Source of the DNA: an uncultured Megasphaera sp.
Lineage (GTDB): Bacteria; Bacillota; Negativicutes; Veillonellales; Megasphaeraceae
Length of the DNA stretch: 17,387 nt
Direction: 5' to 3'
Assembly: GCF_900539295.1 (NCBI RefSeq)
Contig: NZ_UQBH01000037.1
Coordinates: 1 to 17,387, forward strand
Shown here piece by piece: positions 1 to 7,229 of the stretch (position 1 is the stretch's first letter; the number at the start of each line of letters is the position of its first letter). The translations under genes were made by a program, and so were the position numbers. The notes under the pieces were generated by a model. The model did no database searches. It saw only the letters and a list, made by a program, of their open reading frames with translations, and was not told where the DNA came from.

Positions 1-82
1 CACGTCCATTCGCGGTGGATGATTTAGTTGGCACCCCAATATTTGACAAAGAGCCGATTTTTTATGTATCAATACCGTACTG

Positions 83-463
83 TCAGTTATCTCCCTTTTC
101 AGAGTTTTCATTCTGCTTCGGTTTGATATTGAGGAGTGTCTTGACGGCCTGCTGCTTTTCCGGCGGCAAGGCGTGGAGGGCCCGGATGACGAGACAGTCG
201 TCTTCAGTGATGGGCGCACAGTAGTCGCAGTTACTGCGGGTGTCGTCGTTTCGTTGGCAGTACATGCCGGGGCGGCCGACAAGGACACAGATGGGAATTT
301 GGAAAAAATCAGCCATTTTCAGCAATACTGAAATATCTGGTGAATAAAGACCTGTTTCCCAAGAGTAGACGGCCTGCTTTGACATACCGAAGAGGTCGCC
401 GAAAGCCGTCTGGGTTAAGCCGTTTTTCTTGCGATAGTACTTAATTTCTTGTCCTAGAGTCAT
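83..463 (-). CDS. XRE-family helix-turn-helix transcriptional regulator, Cys-rich C-terminal half
   Basis: A 126-residue cytoplasmic DNA-binding protein. Residues about 4-60 form a typical Cro/CI-type helix-turn-helix domain (LGQEIKYYRKKNGLTQ, then FGDLFGMSKQAVYSWETG as the recognition unit). The rest is unusual: cysteines at 59, 69, 79, 82 and 90 (C69-x9-C79-x2-C82-x7-C90), which could bind metal or sense redox state, followed by a short helical segment and a polar tail. The start ATG at 463 has only a weak upstream ribosome site (GAGTGG-like). Upstream lies a consensus sigma-A promoter with two palindromes around the predicted transcript start, so autorepression is likely. The target genes and inducer cannot be read from the sequence. 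The HTH assignment is secure; the cysteine role is inference. Confidence 0.88.
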   Translation of the reverse strand: MTLGQEIKYYRKKNGLTQTAFGDLFGMSKQAVYSWETGLYSPDISVLLKMADFFQIPICVLVGRPGMYCQRNDDTRSNCDYCAPITEDDCLVIRALHALPPEKQQAVKTLLNIKPKQNENSEKGDN

Positions 464-478
464 TCATATCCACTCTTT

Positions 479-510
479 CTGTATACTATACAGTATGCTG
501 TAATATACAC
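479..510. promoter_or_regulatory. Probable operator pair of the XRE regulator
   Basis: Two related palindromes lie in tandem between the xre promoter and its start codon. The first, 479-493, is CTGTATA-C-TATACAG, perfect 7-base arms around one base. The second, about 498-510, is CTGTAATATACAC, with perfect TGTA-ATA-TACA core symmetry. They sit at and just downstream of the predicted transcript start, where a repressor would block initiation. Binding by the XRE protein is inferred from position and symmetry. Confidence 0.5.
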
Positions 511-514
511 TGTC

Positions 515-543
515 ATTATAAGATGTAGAACAAAATGTGTCAA
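515..543 (-). promoter_or_regulatory. Consensus sigma-A promoter of the XRE regulator
   Basis: Read on the minus strand, TTGACA (plus 538-543), a 17-base spacer and TATAAT (plus 515-520) match the housekeeping consensus exactly. Transcription would begin near 508, giving a leader of about 45 bases that contains the palindromes at 479-510. A full-consensus promoter is usually held in check by a repressor, consistent with autoregulation. Confidence 0.75.
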
Positions 544-582
544 TGCTGGCAGATATGATAGATGACAAAAAAATTACAGAAA

Positions 583-1872
583 TTATAGATATGAGAAAAA
601 GGTTTGAATCAGACGGGTCAGGGCCTCCTGGTCGGCGGCGCCCATCAATTCGCGGCACGAATGCATGGCCGTAATGGGAATGCCGATGTCCATGGTCCGG
701 ATGGGGAGGTTGGCCGATAAGAGGGAACCCAAGGTCGAACCGCCGGGAAGGTCGGACCGGTTCATGAAGATCTGATAAGGGATGTCGGCTTTGCGGCACA
801 GGCCTTTGACGACGGCTGCGGCTACGGCATCGCCGGCATAGGACTGGCTGTTAGCAATCTTAAGGGCGACGCCGTGTCCCATTTGGGGCTGGTTGGTGAT
901 GTCGCATTTTTCCGGCACGTTGGGGTGGATGGCGTGGGCTACGTCGACGGACAGCATGAAGCCCTTAGCGACGTCGGCCGAGAGTTCGTCGTCGGTCAGG
1001 CCGAATGCTCGGTAGATGCGGCGCAGGATGCCCGGCAGGACGACGGAATCGGCGCCCTGTTTCGTCTGGCTGCCCACTTCTTCGTTGTCAAAGAGGGCGA
1101 CGACGGTTAAGCCGTCGGCATCGGCGGCATTCACTAAGGCCGTCAGCGAGGCCAGGACCGACGTCAGGTTGTCGAGGCGGGGCGACGAGACGAATTCGTC
1201 GTGCCAGCCGAGGCGGCAGCCCGGTTCCGTCGGATAGACCGTCAGTTCATAGGACAGGATCGCTTCGGGAAGGCAGCGGCAGGTTTCCGACAAGAAGTCG
1301 AGGAAGAAATGGTTTGTCACGTCTTTTCCGTCGAGGCCCAGGAGGGGCAGGAGGTCTTTTTGGGGATTGAGCTCGATGCCTTGATTGGCCTTGCGGTTCA
1401 TGTGGATGGCCAGGCGAGGAATGGTCAGGACCGGTCTTTTGAGGTCGATGAGGTGCCGCTTGGGACGGAAGGGATCGCTCGTTTCCAAGGCGACGGCACC
1501 GGCCAGGGACAAGGGGCGGTCGAGCCACGATTCGCGGAGGAGACCGCCGTAGACTTCGGCGTTGACTTTGAGATAGCCCTTTTCGCGGATTTCCGGCCGC
1601 TGCTTGATGCGCAGGCAGGGAAAATCGGTGTGAGCGGCGCTGATGCGAAGGTGGCGGCGGATGTTTTGCCCCGTCCGGAAGGCGATGAGGCCCGATCCGT
1701 AGACCGGGACGTAGTAGGCAGCGTCGCTTTGAAGGTGCCACGGCGCCTCTTCCAAGGAAAGGGCCGTGAAGCCGGCTTCGTCGAGGAGAGCTCTCGACGC
1801 GCTCACCGTGTGGTACGGCGACGGGCTGTCGGCAATGAAGGTTAATAAGGTATCGATAGAGTCATGGGACAT
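583..1872 (-). CDS. M18-family metallo-aminopeptidase
   Basis: A 429-residue cytosolic zinc aminopeptidase of family M18 (aspartyl aminopeptidase, yeast Ape1 and bacterial ApeB relatives), which removes N-terminal residues from peptides. Likely metal ligands are visible in the family motifs: H81 (AAHTDFP), D234 (PRLDNL), E265 with the preceding catalytic-base E264 (DNEEVGS), D310 (SVDVAHA) and H404 (TAMHSCRE). Length agrees with bacterial homologues. An ATG three codons further upstream (1881) is possible, but the ribosome site AAGAAAGG at 1882-1889 would abut it; the ATG at 1872 has a 9-base spacing and is preferred. It is divergent from trkH and has no clear terminator before xre, so some read-through into xre is possible. 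Exact substrate preference is not predictable. Confidence 0.93.
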   Translation of the reverse strand: MSHDSIDTLLTFIADSPSPYHTVSASRALLDEAGFTALSLEEAPWHLQSDAAYYVPVYGSGLIAFRTGQNIRRHLRISAAHTDFPCLRIKQRPEIREKGYLKVNAEVYGGLLRESWLDRPLSLAGAVALETSDPFRPKRHLIDLKRPVLTIPRLAIHMNRKANQGIELNPQKDLLPLLGLDGKDVTNHFFLDFLSETCRCLPEAILSYELTVYPTEPGCRLGWHDEFVSSPRLDNLTSVLASLTALVNAADADGLTVVALFDNEEVGSQTKQGADSVVLPGILRRIYRAFGLTDDELSADVAKGFMLSVDVAHAIHPNVPEKCDITNQPQMGHGVALKIANSQSYAGDAVAAAVVKGLCRKADIPYQIFMNRSDLPGGSTLGSLLSANLPIRTMDIGIPITAMHSCRELMGAADQEALTRLIQTFFSYL

Positions 1873-1881
1873 GACGGTCAT

Positions 1882-1889
1882 CCTTTCTT
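1882..1889 (-). promoter_or_regulatory. Ribosome binding site that decides the aminopeptidase start
   Basis: The minus-strand sequence AAGAAAGG lies 9 bases before the ATG at 1872 but directly touches the ATG at 1881. This favours the downstream start. Confidence 0.6.
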
Positions 1890-1914
1890 ACTGATAAATT
1901 TAGTGATTTCTGTT

Positions 1915-1943
1915 ATTATATCATAGATGGAGGCGGCTATGTT
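1915..1943 (-). promoter_or_regulatory. Probable promoter of the M18 aminopeptidase
   Basis: On the minus strand TGA-TATAAT (hexamer at plus 1915-1920) is an extended -10 element. The -35 position is poor. It lies about 40 bases before the gene, within the divergent region shared with trkH. Confidence 0.5.
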
Positions 1944-1944
1944 T

Positions 1945-1973
1945 TTGGTTTCCGAAGCGCCTCATGGTATAAT
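1945..1973 (+). promoter_or_regulatory. Probable promoter of trkH
   Basis: TGG-TATAAT (hexamer 1968-1973) is an extended -10 element. TTGGTT at 1945-1950 is a weak -35 at 17-base spacing. The trkH ribosome site AAGGGG follows at 1993-1998. Confidence 0.6.
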
Positions 1974-2003
1974 AAAGAAAATTATTTTTATGAAGGGGAT
2001 CAT

Positions 2004-3458
2004 ATGGACTTACGCGTCATTTCTCGATTTTTAGGAAAAATAGCTTTGGCTGAGGGCGGCGTTATTTTTTTGCCCCTGGCTATGGCCCTCATCATGGGAG
2101 AATCGAGCTGGCCGGCCTTCGTCGGCAGTATCGTTCTCTGCGGCCTCATCGGCTGGGCCTGCCTGAACTACGGCCGGGTGCGGACGCAGAAACTGACCAT
2201 GCGCGAAGGCATTGCCATTACCGGCATCGGCTGGATGCTGGCTACTTTTTTGGGCATGCTGCCATACTGTCTCGGCGGCTATCTGTCTTATTTTGACGGC
2301 CTCTTTGAGAGCGTCTCCGGCTTTACCGGGACCGGGGCGACGGTCATTACGGACCTCGAAATCCTGCCTCAAAGCCTGCTCTTTTGGCGCAGCATGACCC
2401 ACTGGCTCGGCGGCCTGGGGATCATCGTCATCTTTATCGCCCTCTTGCCTGAAGCCGGCCAGTCGGCTGTCTTTTACATGTATAATGCCGAATCGACAGG
2501 CCCCACGAGGGAGCGCGTCCTGCCCAGGCTTCACGACATGACCAAGGTCCTCTTTCGCATCTACCTGGCTTTTACGGCCATCGCCTTTGTCATCTTCCTC
2601 ATCTGCGGCATGGATTTTCTCGACGCGGCCAATCACGCCTTGTCGACGGTCTCGGCCGGCGGCTTTTCGACGTACAATTCCAGTGCGGCCCACTTTGAAA
2701 GCCCGGCTGTCGAAGGCTGGATGACCTTTTTCATGGTCCTCACCGGCGGCAACTACGCCTTGTATTACCGGGCCTGGCAGAAGGGCTGGGGCGTCCTCTG
2801 GGAGAATATGGAATTTCGGGTCTATCTCTTGATCGTCGCGACGGCAACGGTCCTCATCGGCCTCAACCTCATGAGCTCTTTCGGCGAAGGCGTTGCGACG
2901 GCCCTCCGTCACTCGTCTTTCCAGGCGGCATCCATTGCTACGACAGGCTTCGTCTCGGCTGACTTCGACCGCTGGCCGACTTTTTCCAAAGGTATTTTGC
3001 TGATGCTCATGATTTCCGGCGGCTGTGCCGGTTCGACGGCGGCAGGTCTTAAGGTGTCGCGCGTGGTCATCATGGCCCAGTATATTTGGCATGCGGCGAA
3101 AACGAAGCTTCATCCCAATCAGGTCCTGGGCATGACCATCAACGGCCACCGCATCGGCGACGATACGGTCGTCCGCGTGGCCCAGTTCTGTTTCCTCTAC
3201 ATCATGTTCATCGCCCTCTGGGCTCTCCTCCTTACCTTTGACGGCATCGACGTCTTCGACGCCATCGGCATCAGCGTCTCGACCATGGGCTGTATCGGCC
3301 CTGCTTTCGGCATCACCGGGGCCACCTCGACCTATGCCGAATTGTCCCTCTTTTCAAAGTCCATCCTCTGCCTGTCCATGCTCTTAGGGCGCCTTGAAAT
3401 GTTCACCCTCCTGGTCATGCTCCAGAAGAACTTCTGGAAATCCAAGGGCAGCTGGTAA
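2004..3458 (+). CDS. trkH: TrkH/KtrB-family potassium uptake permease
   Basis: A 484-residue inner-membrane protein forming the ion-conducting subunit of a Trk/Ktr potassium transporter. The sequence shows the four-fold pore-loop architecture of the family, each with its selectivity glycine: TGTGAT (108-113), SAGGF (217-221), TTGFV (313-317) and GCIGPAFG (429-436). Multiple hydrophobic segments surround them, as does the conserved MTHWLGGLGI stretch after the first loop. Length (about 480) matches TrkH. The ATG at 2004 is preceded by AAGGGG at 5-base spacing. The partner nucleotide-binding subunit (TrkA/KtrA) is not in this window. It has its own predicted promoter and is followed by a 123-base gap before comEA, in which I see only a weak terminator candidate. 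Family certain; Trk versus Ktr subtype less so. Confidence 0.95.
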   Translation: MDLRVISRFLGKIALAEGGVIFLPLAMALIMGESSWPAFVGSIVLCGLIGWACLNYGRVRTQKLTMREGIAITGIGWMLATFLGMLPYCLGGYLSYFDGLFESVSGFTGTGATVITDLEILPQSLLFWRSMTHWLGGLGIIVIFIALLPEAGQSAVFYMYNAESTGPTRERVLPRLHDMTKVLFRIYLAFTAIAFVIFLICGMDFLDAANHALSTVSAGGFSTYNSSAAHFESPAVEGWMTFFMVLTGGNYALYYRAWQKGWGVLWENMEFRVYLLIVATATVLIGLNLMSSFGEGVATALRHSSFQAASIATTGFVSADFDRWPTFSKGILLMLMISGGCAGSTAAGLKVSRVVIMAQYIWHAAKTKLHPNQVLGMTINGHRIGDDTVVRVAQFCFLYIMFIALWALLLTFDGIDVFDAIGISVSTMGCIGPAFGITGATSTYAELSLFSKSILCLSMLLGRLEMFTLLVMLQKNFWKSKGSW

Positions 3459-3503
3459 ATGGGGGAATCTTAAGATTTTCTGAATAAAGGGTCGGCCCGT
3501 TAG

Positions 3504-3526
3504 AAAGTGATTAAACTTTTTCTTTC
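3504..3526 (+). terminator. Weak candidate terminator after trkH
   Basis: AAAGT (3504-3508) can pair with ACTTT (3515-3519) around a 6-base loop, followed by a T-rich run. The stem is short and AT-rich, so it may only partly separate trkH from the com cluster. Confidence 0.25.
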
Positions 3527-3581
3527 CTTCCTGATGATAAGGCAAACTGTAGATATACCTTAGGATAGGGAGGGAAGGCCC

Positions 3582-4106
3582 ATGAAAAAAATCGTTCTGC
3601 TGGGAACCCTGGCGGTTCTGTTGGCCGTGAGCCAATTCAGTCAGGATATCTTTCCGGCTGTGGCCGAACCGGTGCCGGTCGTCGAAGAACCCTTGCCGGA
3701 CAAGGCTTTTATCTACGTTACGGGAGCTGTGAACAAGCCCGGACTCTATGCCCTCGACGGGGGAAAGACCGTCGGCGAAGCCGTACAGACGGCAGGCGGC
3801 ATGGCGGCCTATGCCGATACGGCCGGTGTGAACCTCGCCGATAAGGCAGCTGACGGTATGCATATCCACATCCCCTATGACTGGAACGGCGTCCCGCCGG
3901 CGCCGGGGGAAGAAGGGAAGGTCTCTTTAAACAGGGCCGACGAAGAAGCGCTTCGGACCCTGCCGGGCATCGGGCCGGCCATGGCCGAAAACATCCTGGC
4001 CTATCGCCGGGAGCACGGTGCCTTTAACAGCGTCGAAGAGCTCCAACAGGTCAAGGGAATCGGCCCGGCAAAATTCCAAAAATTAAAGGATAAGGTCGGC
4101 TTATGA
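3582..4106 (+). CDS. comEA: ComEA-type DNA-binding competence protein
   Basis: A 174-residue protein that binds incoming double-stranded DNA at the outer face of the inner membrane during transformation. Residues about 4-21 are a single hydrophobic signal/anchor. An SLBB (soluble-ligand-binding beta-grasp) domain runs about 42-97, opening with IYVTGAVNKPGLY. A tandem helix-hairpin-helix domain covers about 113-174, with LPGIGPAMAENI and VKGIGPAKF as the two DNA-backbone-binding hairpins. This is the classic ComEA order, though on the short side because the linker after the anchor is brief. A strong ribosome site GGGAGGGAAGG lies at about 3568-3577. Its stop overlaps the comEC start by four bases (ATGA), so the two are translationally coupled. 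Confidence 0.94.
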   Translation: MKKIVLLGTLAVLLAVSQFSQDIFPAVAEPVPVVEEPLPDKAFIYVTGAVNKPGLYALDGGKTVGEAVQTAGGMAAYADTAGVNLADKAADGMHIHIPYDWNGVPPAPGEEGKVSLNRADEEALRTLPGIGPAMAENILAYRREHGAFNSVEELQQVKGIGPAKFQKLKDKVGL

Positions 4107-6196
4107 CGGCCCTTTCGATACGGCCAATCTGGCTCAGCCTGTCCCTGGCGGCAGCTTTCGGAGCGGGAATCGCCGCCGGCGACTGCCTTTCGCGGCCCCT
4201 TCTGTTTTGGGGGGCTCTTTTTCTGTTGGCCGCCGTCGGGGTCGTCCTCTGCGCCTTTTGGCGGCGAAAGGCCCTTATCGTTTTCCTGGCCCTGGCCTTT
4301 TTCTGCCTCGGCGGAGCCCGCCTTCAGATGGCGGCAGACTCGTACGATGCCTTGCCTCATCAGGCGGCCGGCGCCGATCTCATCCTGCAGGGGACGCTGG
4401 TTGAAAAAAGGGGCGTTTTTACAAACGACAAAGGGGCCATGGGGCGCTATGTCATGGATGTCGCGTCTTATGCCTATGTCGATGACGAGCGGTCCCATCC
4501 CGGAGCCGGCAGGGCCTATGTGACCGTCCCCGACGGCCCCGTCGTTGGGGAAACTTTGAAGGTTACCGGTCAGAGCCGGCCCTTGACGTATTACAAAAAT
4601 GACGGCATGTACGACGCCCTCCACCGCGACCGGGAAAAGGGCGTTTGGCTGCGCCTCTTTGGAAAAGAAGGGGACGGCGTTCAGCCCATAGCCCCGCCGT
4701 CGGGGATGACGGCTTTTCTCCAAAGGCTGCGGGAGGCCTTGACCGGCCGCTACCAAGCCGTCCTGGGGAAGGACTATGCTCCCGTCTTGTCGAGTCTTCT
4801 CTTTGGCGGCCACTACGATGAACTGCCGCCGGGACTCCTCGAATCCTTCAGTACGACGGGCCTCATTCATATCCTCTCCGTCTCCGGGTCTCACGTGGCT
4901 CTCTTGCTGGCTGTACTCCAAGTGATCGGCCGAGCCGCCGGCCTTCGCGGGACAACCCTCTTTATCTTGTCGGCAGGCTTTCTCCTCCTTTACAGCGCCT
5001 TGGCTGATTTTACGTCGCCTGTCGTCCGGGCGTCCATCATGGGCTCCATCAGCGCCTTCAGCTTGACGGCTAAGCGGGACTATGGGGCAGGCCATGCCCT
5101 GGCCTTGGCCGTCATGGGGATGCTGCTCTACAGCCCGTATCTCTTTTTCGACTTGAGTTTTCGCCTGTCATGCAGCGCCTCGGCAGGCATCGTCTTATTC
5201 TATAAACGGATTTCGGAGGCCCTGTCTTTTTTGCCGGAATTTTTGAGAAACTGCCTGGCCGTCTCCTTAGCGGCCCAGGTCCTCGTCGTGCCCTTGCTCT
5301 TTTCGGCCTTCTTTTCCTTTCCCGTCTATTCGCTCTTGGCCAATGTCGTCGTAGCACCGGTCCTCGACCTGGTCATGGTCCTCGGCCTCGGCGCTTCCGT
5401 CCTGTCCCCGGTGTCAGGCTCCGGCGCCGACCTCATCCTCTATAGCCTGAAACCCTTCCTGGCCCTGGCCTTAAAGGGAAATGCCTTTATCGCCGCCCTG
5501 CCGGGAAGCCGATTGTGGGCCGGAAAACCATCCCTCTGGGCCTGGCTGGCCTGGTATCTTGCCGTGGCCTTTTTCTTTTGGCCGGCTCTTCGGAAAAAAA
5601 TCGCCCTGCCTCTTTTTCTGGCCCTGGTCCTTACTTGGACTGCCCGGCCGACGGGGCCCGGTCTCCTAATTTTTGACGCCGGCCGCGATCAGGCGACGGC
5701 CATTATTTATGAAGATAGATCGGCCGATTTATGGTATAATAAATCGAGATTCTCCAATCCCGAACAGGCGGCGGTCGTCGTCATTCCGGCCCTTCGCGCC
5801 AACGGCATCTTCTGCCTTCGCCAGTGCGTCGTTGAAGGTGAAGACAGGGCCTATACGGAGAGCCTGTTTCGGGACGGGTTCACCTTCTTGTCCGGGCCGG
5901 GCAGGGGAGACATTCCTTATCGCGGCGTAAAGACCGTGCCGCCGTCTTTTTCCGACGAGCCGGTCCTTTGGGAGATCCGCGATTTGTCGGGCTGGGACGG
6001 AAATACCTTTCCCGCCTCGGCCATGGCGACCGTCGTCTATGAAGGACGCCGCGGCGACGGGGCCTTTGCCGAATGGGGAGAGGCGGCCGACAGTTTCGGC
6101 GTGGCCTCGTACCTTTTGTCTCGGGACGGACAACTGCGCCTCTTTCGCTATAAGGGTCAGTGGCGCGTCACTACATTTGTTGAGGAACATTCATGA
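4103..6196 (+). CDS. comEC: ComEC/Rec2-family DNA-uptake channel protein with degenerate C-terminal domain
   Basis: A 697-residue polytopic inner-membrane protein that passes single-stranded DNA into the cytoplasm. Hydrophobic segments at about 10-70 precede a soluble OB-like DUF4131 region (about 90-190). The Competence channel domain follows (about 225-510), carrying the hallmark HILSVSGSHVALL (256-268) and many membrane spans. The remainder (about 518-697) has the position and a partial resemblance of the metallo-beta-lactamase domain: LLIFDAGRDQATAII where family members have a DVGQGD-type strand, and VVVIPALRANGI before the expected metal motif. However, the HxHxDH signature is absent; the equivalent place reads RQCVVEGEDRAY. 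The domain is thus probably not a metal-dependent nuclease. The start overlaps comEA and the stop overlaps holA, both by ATGA. Channel identity is firm; the decay of the terminal domain is inferred from motif loss. Confidence 0.93.
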   Translation: MTALSIRPIWLSLSLAAAFGAGIAAGDCLSRPLLFWGALFLLAAVGVVLCAFWRRKALIVFLALAFFCLGGARLQMAADSYDALPHQAAGADLILQGTLVEKRGVFTNDKGAMGRYVMDVASYAYVDDERSHPGAGRAYVTVPDGPVVGETLKVTGQSRPLTYYKNDGMYDALHRDREKGVWLRLFGKEGDGVQPIAPPSGMTAFLQRLREALTGRYQAVLGKDYAPVLSSLLFGGHYDELPPGLLESFSTTGLIHILSVSGSHVALLLAVLQVIGRAAGLRGTTLFILSAGFLLLYSALADFTSPVVRASIMGSISAFSLTAKRDYGAGHALALAVMGMLLYSPYLFFDLSFRLSCSASAGIVLFYKRISEALSFLPEFLRNCLAVSLAAQVLVVPLLFSAFFSFPVYSLLANVVVAPVLDLVMVLGLGASVLSPVSGSGADLILYSLKPFLALALKGNAFIAALPGSRLWAGKPSLWAWLAWYLAVAFFFWPALRKKIALPLFLALVLTWTARPTGPGLLIFDAGRDQATAIIYEDRSADLWYNKSRFSNPEQAAVVVIPALRANGIFCLRQCVVEGEDRAYTESLFRDGFTFLSGPGRGDIPYRGVKTVPPSFSDEPVLWEIRDLSGWDGNTFPASAMATVVYEGRRGDGAFAEWGEAADSFGVASYLLSRDGQLRLFRYKGQWRVTTFVEEHS

Positions 6197-7221
6197 ACAA
6201 CACCAAGAATATAATGATTATTTACGGATCCGAATCGTATCTCATGGAAGAAGGGCGCAGGCGTTTCTTCGATGCGGCCCGGAAGCGAGCCGGCGGCGAT
6301 GCTGAAGTGCAGTCCTTTCAAAAGGATGCCGCCGCGGCGACGGTCGTCGAATCCTTCCAGGGGACGAGCCTTTTCAGCAGCGGGACGGTCACCGTCTGGT
6401 ATGACTGTCCTTTTTTGCCGCTCAAACGAGGCGGACGGTCGCGGAGTAAATTGAACAAGGAAGAACAGTGGTTCCTCGACGAAGCGGGACGCCTCGACGG
6501 CGGCAACAGCCTCTTGTTTTACAGCAAGGGAAACATGGATACGGGCAGTGCCTTTTTTAAGGCCTTGAAACCCATGGCCGAAGTCGTCGCAGCCGACGCC
6601 GTGACGGAAAAGACGATCATGCCCTATGTGACGGCCTATCTGAAAGACCGGGGCAAGAGCCTCAGCCGCGAGGGCATCGCCTTTTTGCAGAGCCTCTTTC
6701 AGACCTGGGGCAGCATCTCTTTGCTCTACGTCTTTTCCGAGCTGGATAAATTGTGCATTACCCTGCCTGACGGGAAACAGCGCGTCGATACGGCCGATTT
6801 AGGGGGCCTCTTTGCCGGCACGATGGAAAAGAACCTCTTTACCTTCATGGATGCCTTCCTCAGCCGAAACGGAGAAAAGACCCTGCCTTTCGTCGAAGGC
6901 TTGTTCAGCCGACAGGATGCCTTTTTGAAGAACACCGGCTATATGCTGTCGCGCCTGCGCCTGCTCCTGGCCTATAAAGAACTGCTGCGGGCCCATGCCG
7001 GTCAGCGCCAGCGGGAACAGGTCCTCCAGGCCGTCAATAAGGGGCGAAGTGTGAAATATGTTTTATACCACTTGCAAAAAGTCGCATCTTATTGGACAAT
7101 AGAAGAGTTAGAACGTTGTATTTGCAATATTTTTACCTTACAGCTCCATATCCGCTGCGGGAAGGCGTCGCCGGCCGATATGGGAGCCCTTATTTGTCTG
7201 TATTGTAGTGTGAAAAGGTAG
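6193..7221 (+). CDS. holA: DNA polymerase III subunit delta
   Basis: A 342-residue clamp-loader delta subunit, which opens the sliding clamp ring so it can be placed on primed DNA. The N-terminal domain begins IMIIYGSESYLMEEGRRRF, the usual HolA opening (I..l.G.E.yl..e). It continues through a RecA-like fold in which delta lacks a functional Walker motif. Residues about 200-342 form the helical collar domain, including ENLFT-like KNLFTFMDAFL and YMLSRLRLLLAYKELL. Length matches the family. The ribosome site GAGGA sits at 6182-6186 inside the end of comEC and the ATG overlaps the comEC stop. In many Firmicutes holA follows comEC directly, as here, but the common downstream neighbour rpsT is replaced by a VanW gene. 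Confidence 0.9.
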   Translation: MNNTKNIMIIYGSESYLMEEGRRRFFDAARKRAGGDAEVQSFQKDAAAATVVESFQGTSLFSSGTVTVWYDCPFLPLKRGGRSRSKLNKEEQWFLDEAGRLDGGNSLLFYSKGNMDTGSAFFKALKPMAEVVAADAVTEKTIMPYVTAYLKDRGKSLSREGIAFLQSLFQTWGSISLLYVFSELDKLCITLPDGKQRVDTADLGGLFAGTMEKNLFTFMDAFLSRNGEKTLPFVEGLFSRQDAFLKNTGYMLSRLRLLLAYKELLRAHAGQRQREQVLQAVNKGRSVKYVLYHLQKVASYWTIEELERCICNIFTLQLHIRCGKASPADMGALICLYCSVKR

Positions 7222-7229
7222 GTTAGATC

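Noticed and set aside
43..72. TTGACA at 43-48 with TATCAA at 67-72 as a rightward promoter
   Set aside because: The -10 match is poor, and transcription would run antisense into xre with no rightward gene following.
1201..1845. Long rightward open frame opposite the aminopeptidase gene
   Set aside because: It is an antisense shadow of a well-supported M18 gene in GC-rich DNA, with no family features or ribosome site.
1873..1881. Upstream ATG for the M18 aminopeptidase
   Set aside because: The only ribosome-site-like sequence directly touches this ATG and is well spaced for the next one.
2031..3149. Long leftward open frame opposite trkH
   Set aside because: Its composition (His, Asp, Gly and Ala rich) is that of a mirror-strand frame, and trkH is clearly the coding strand.
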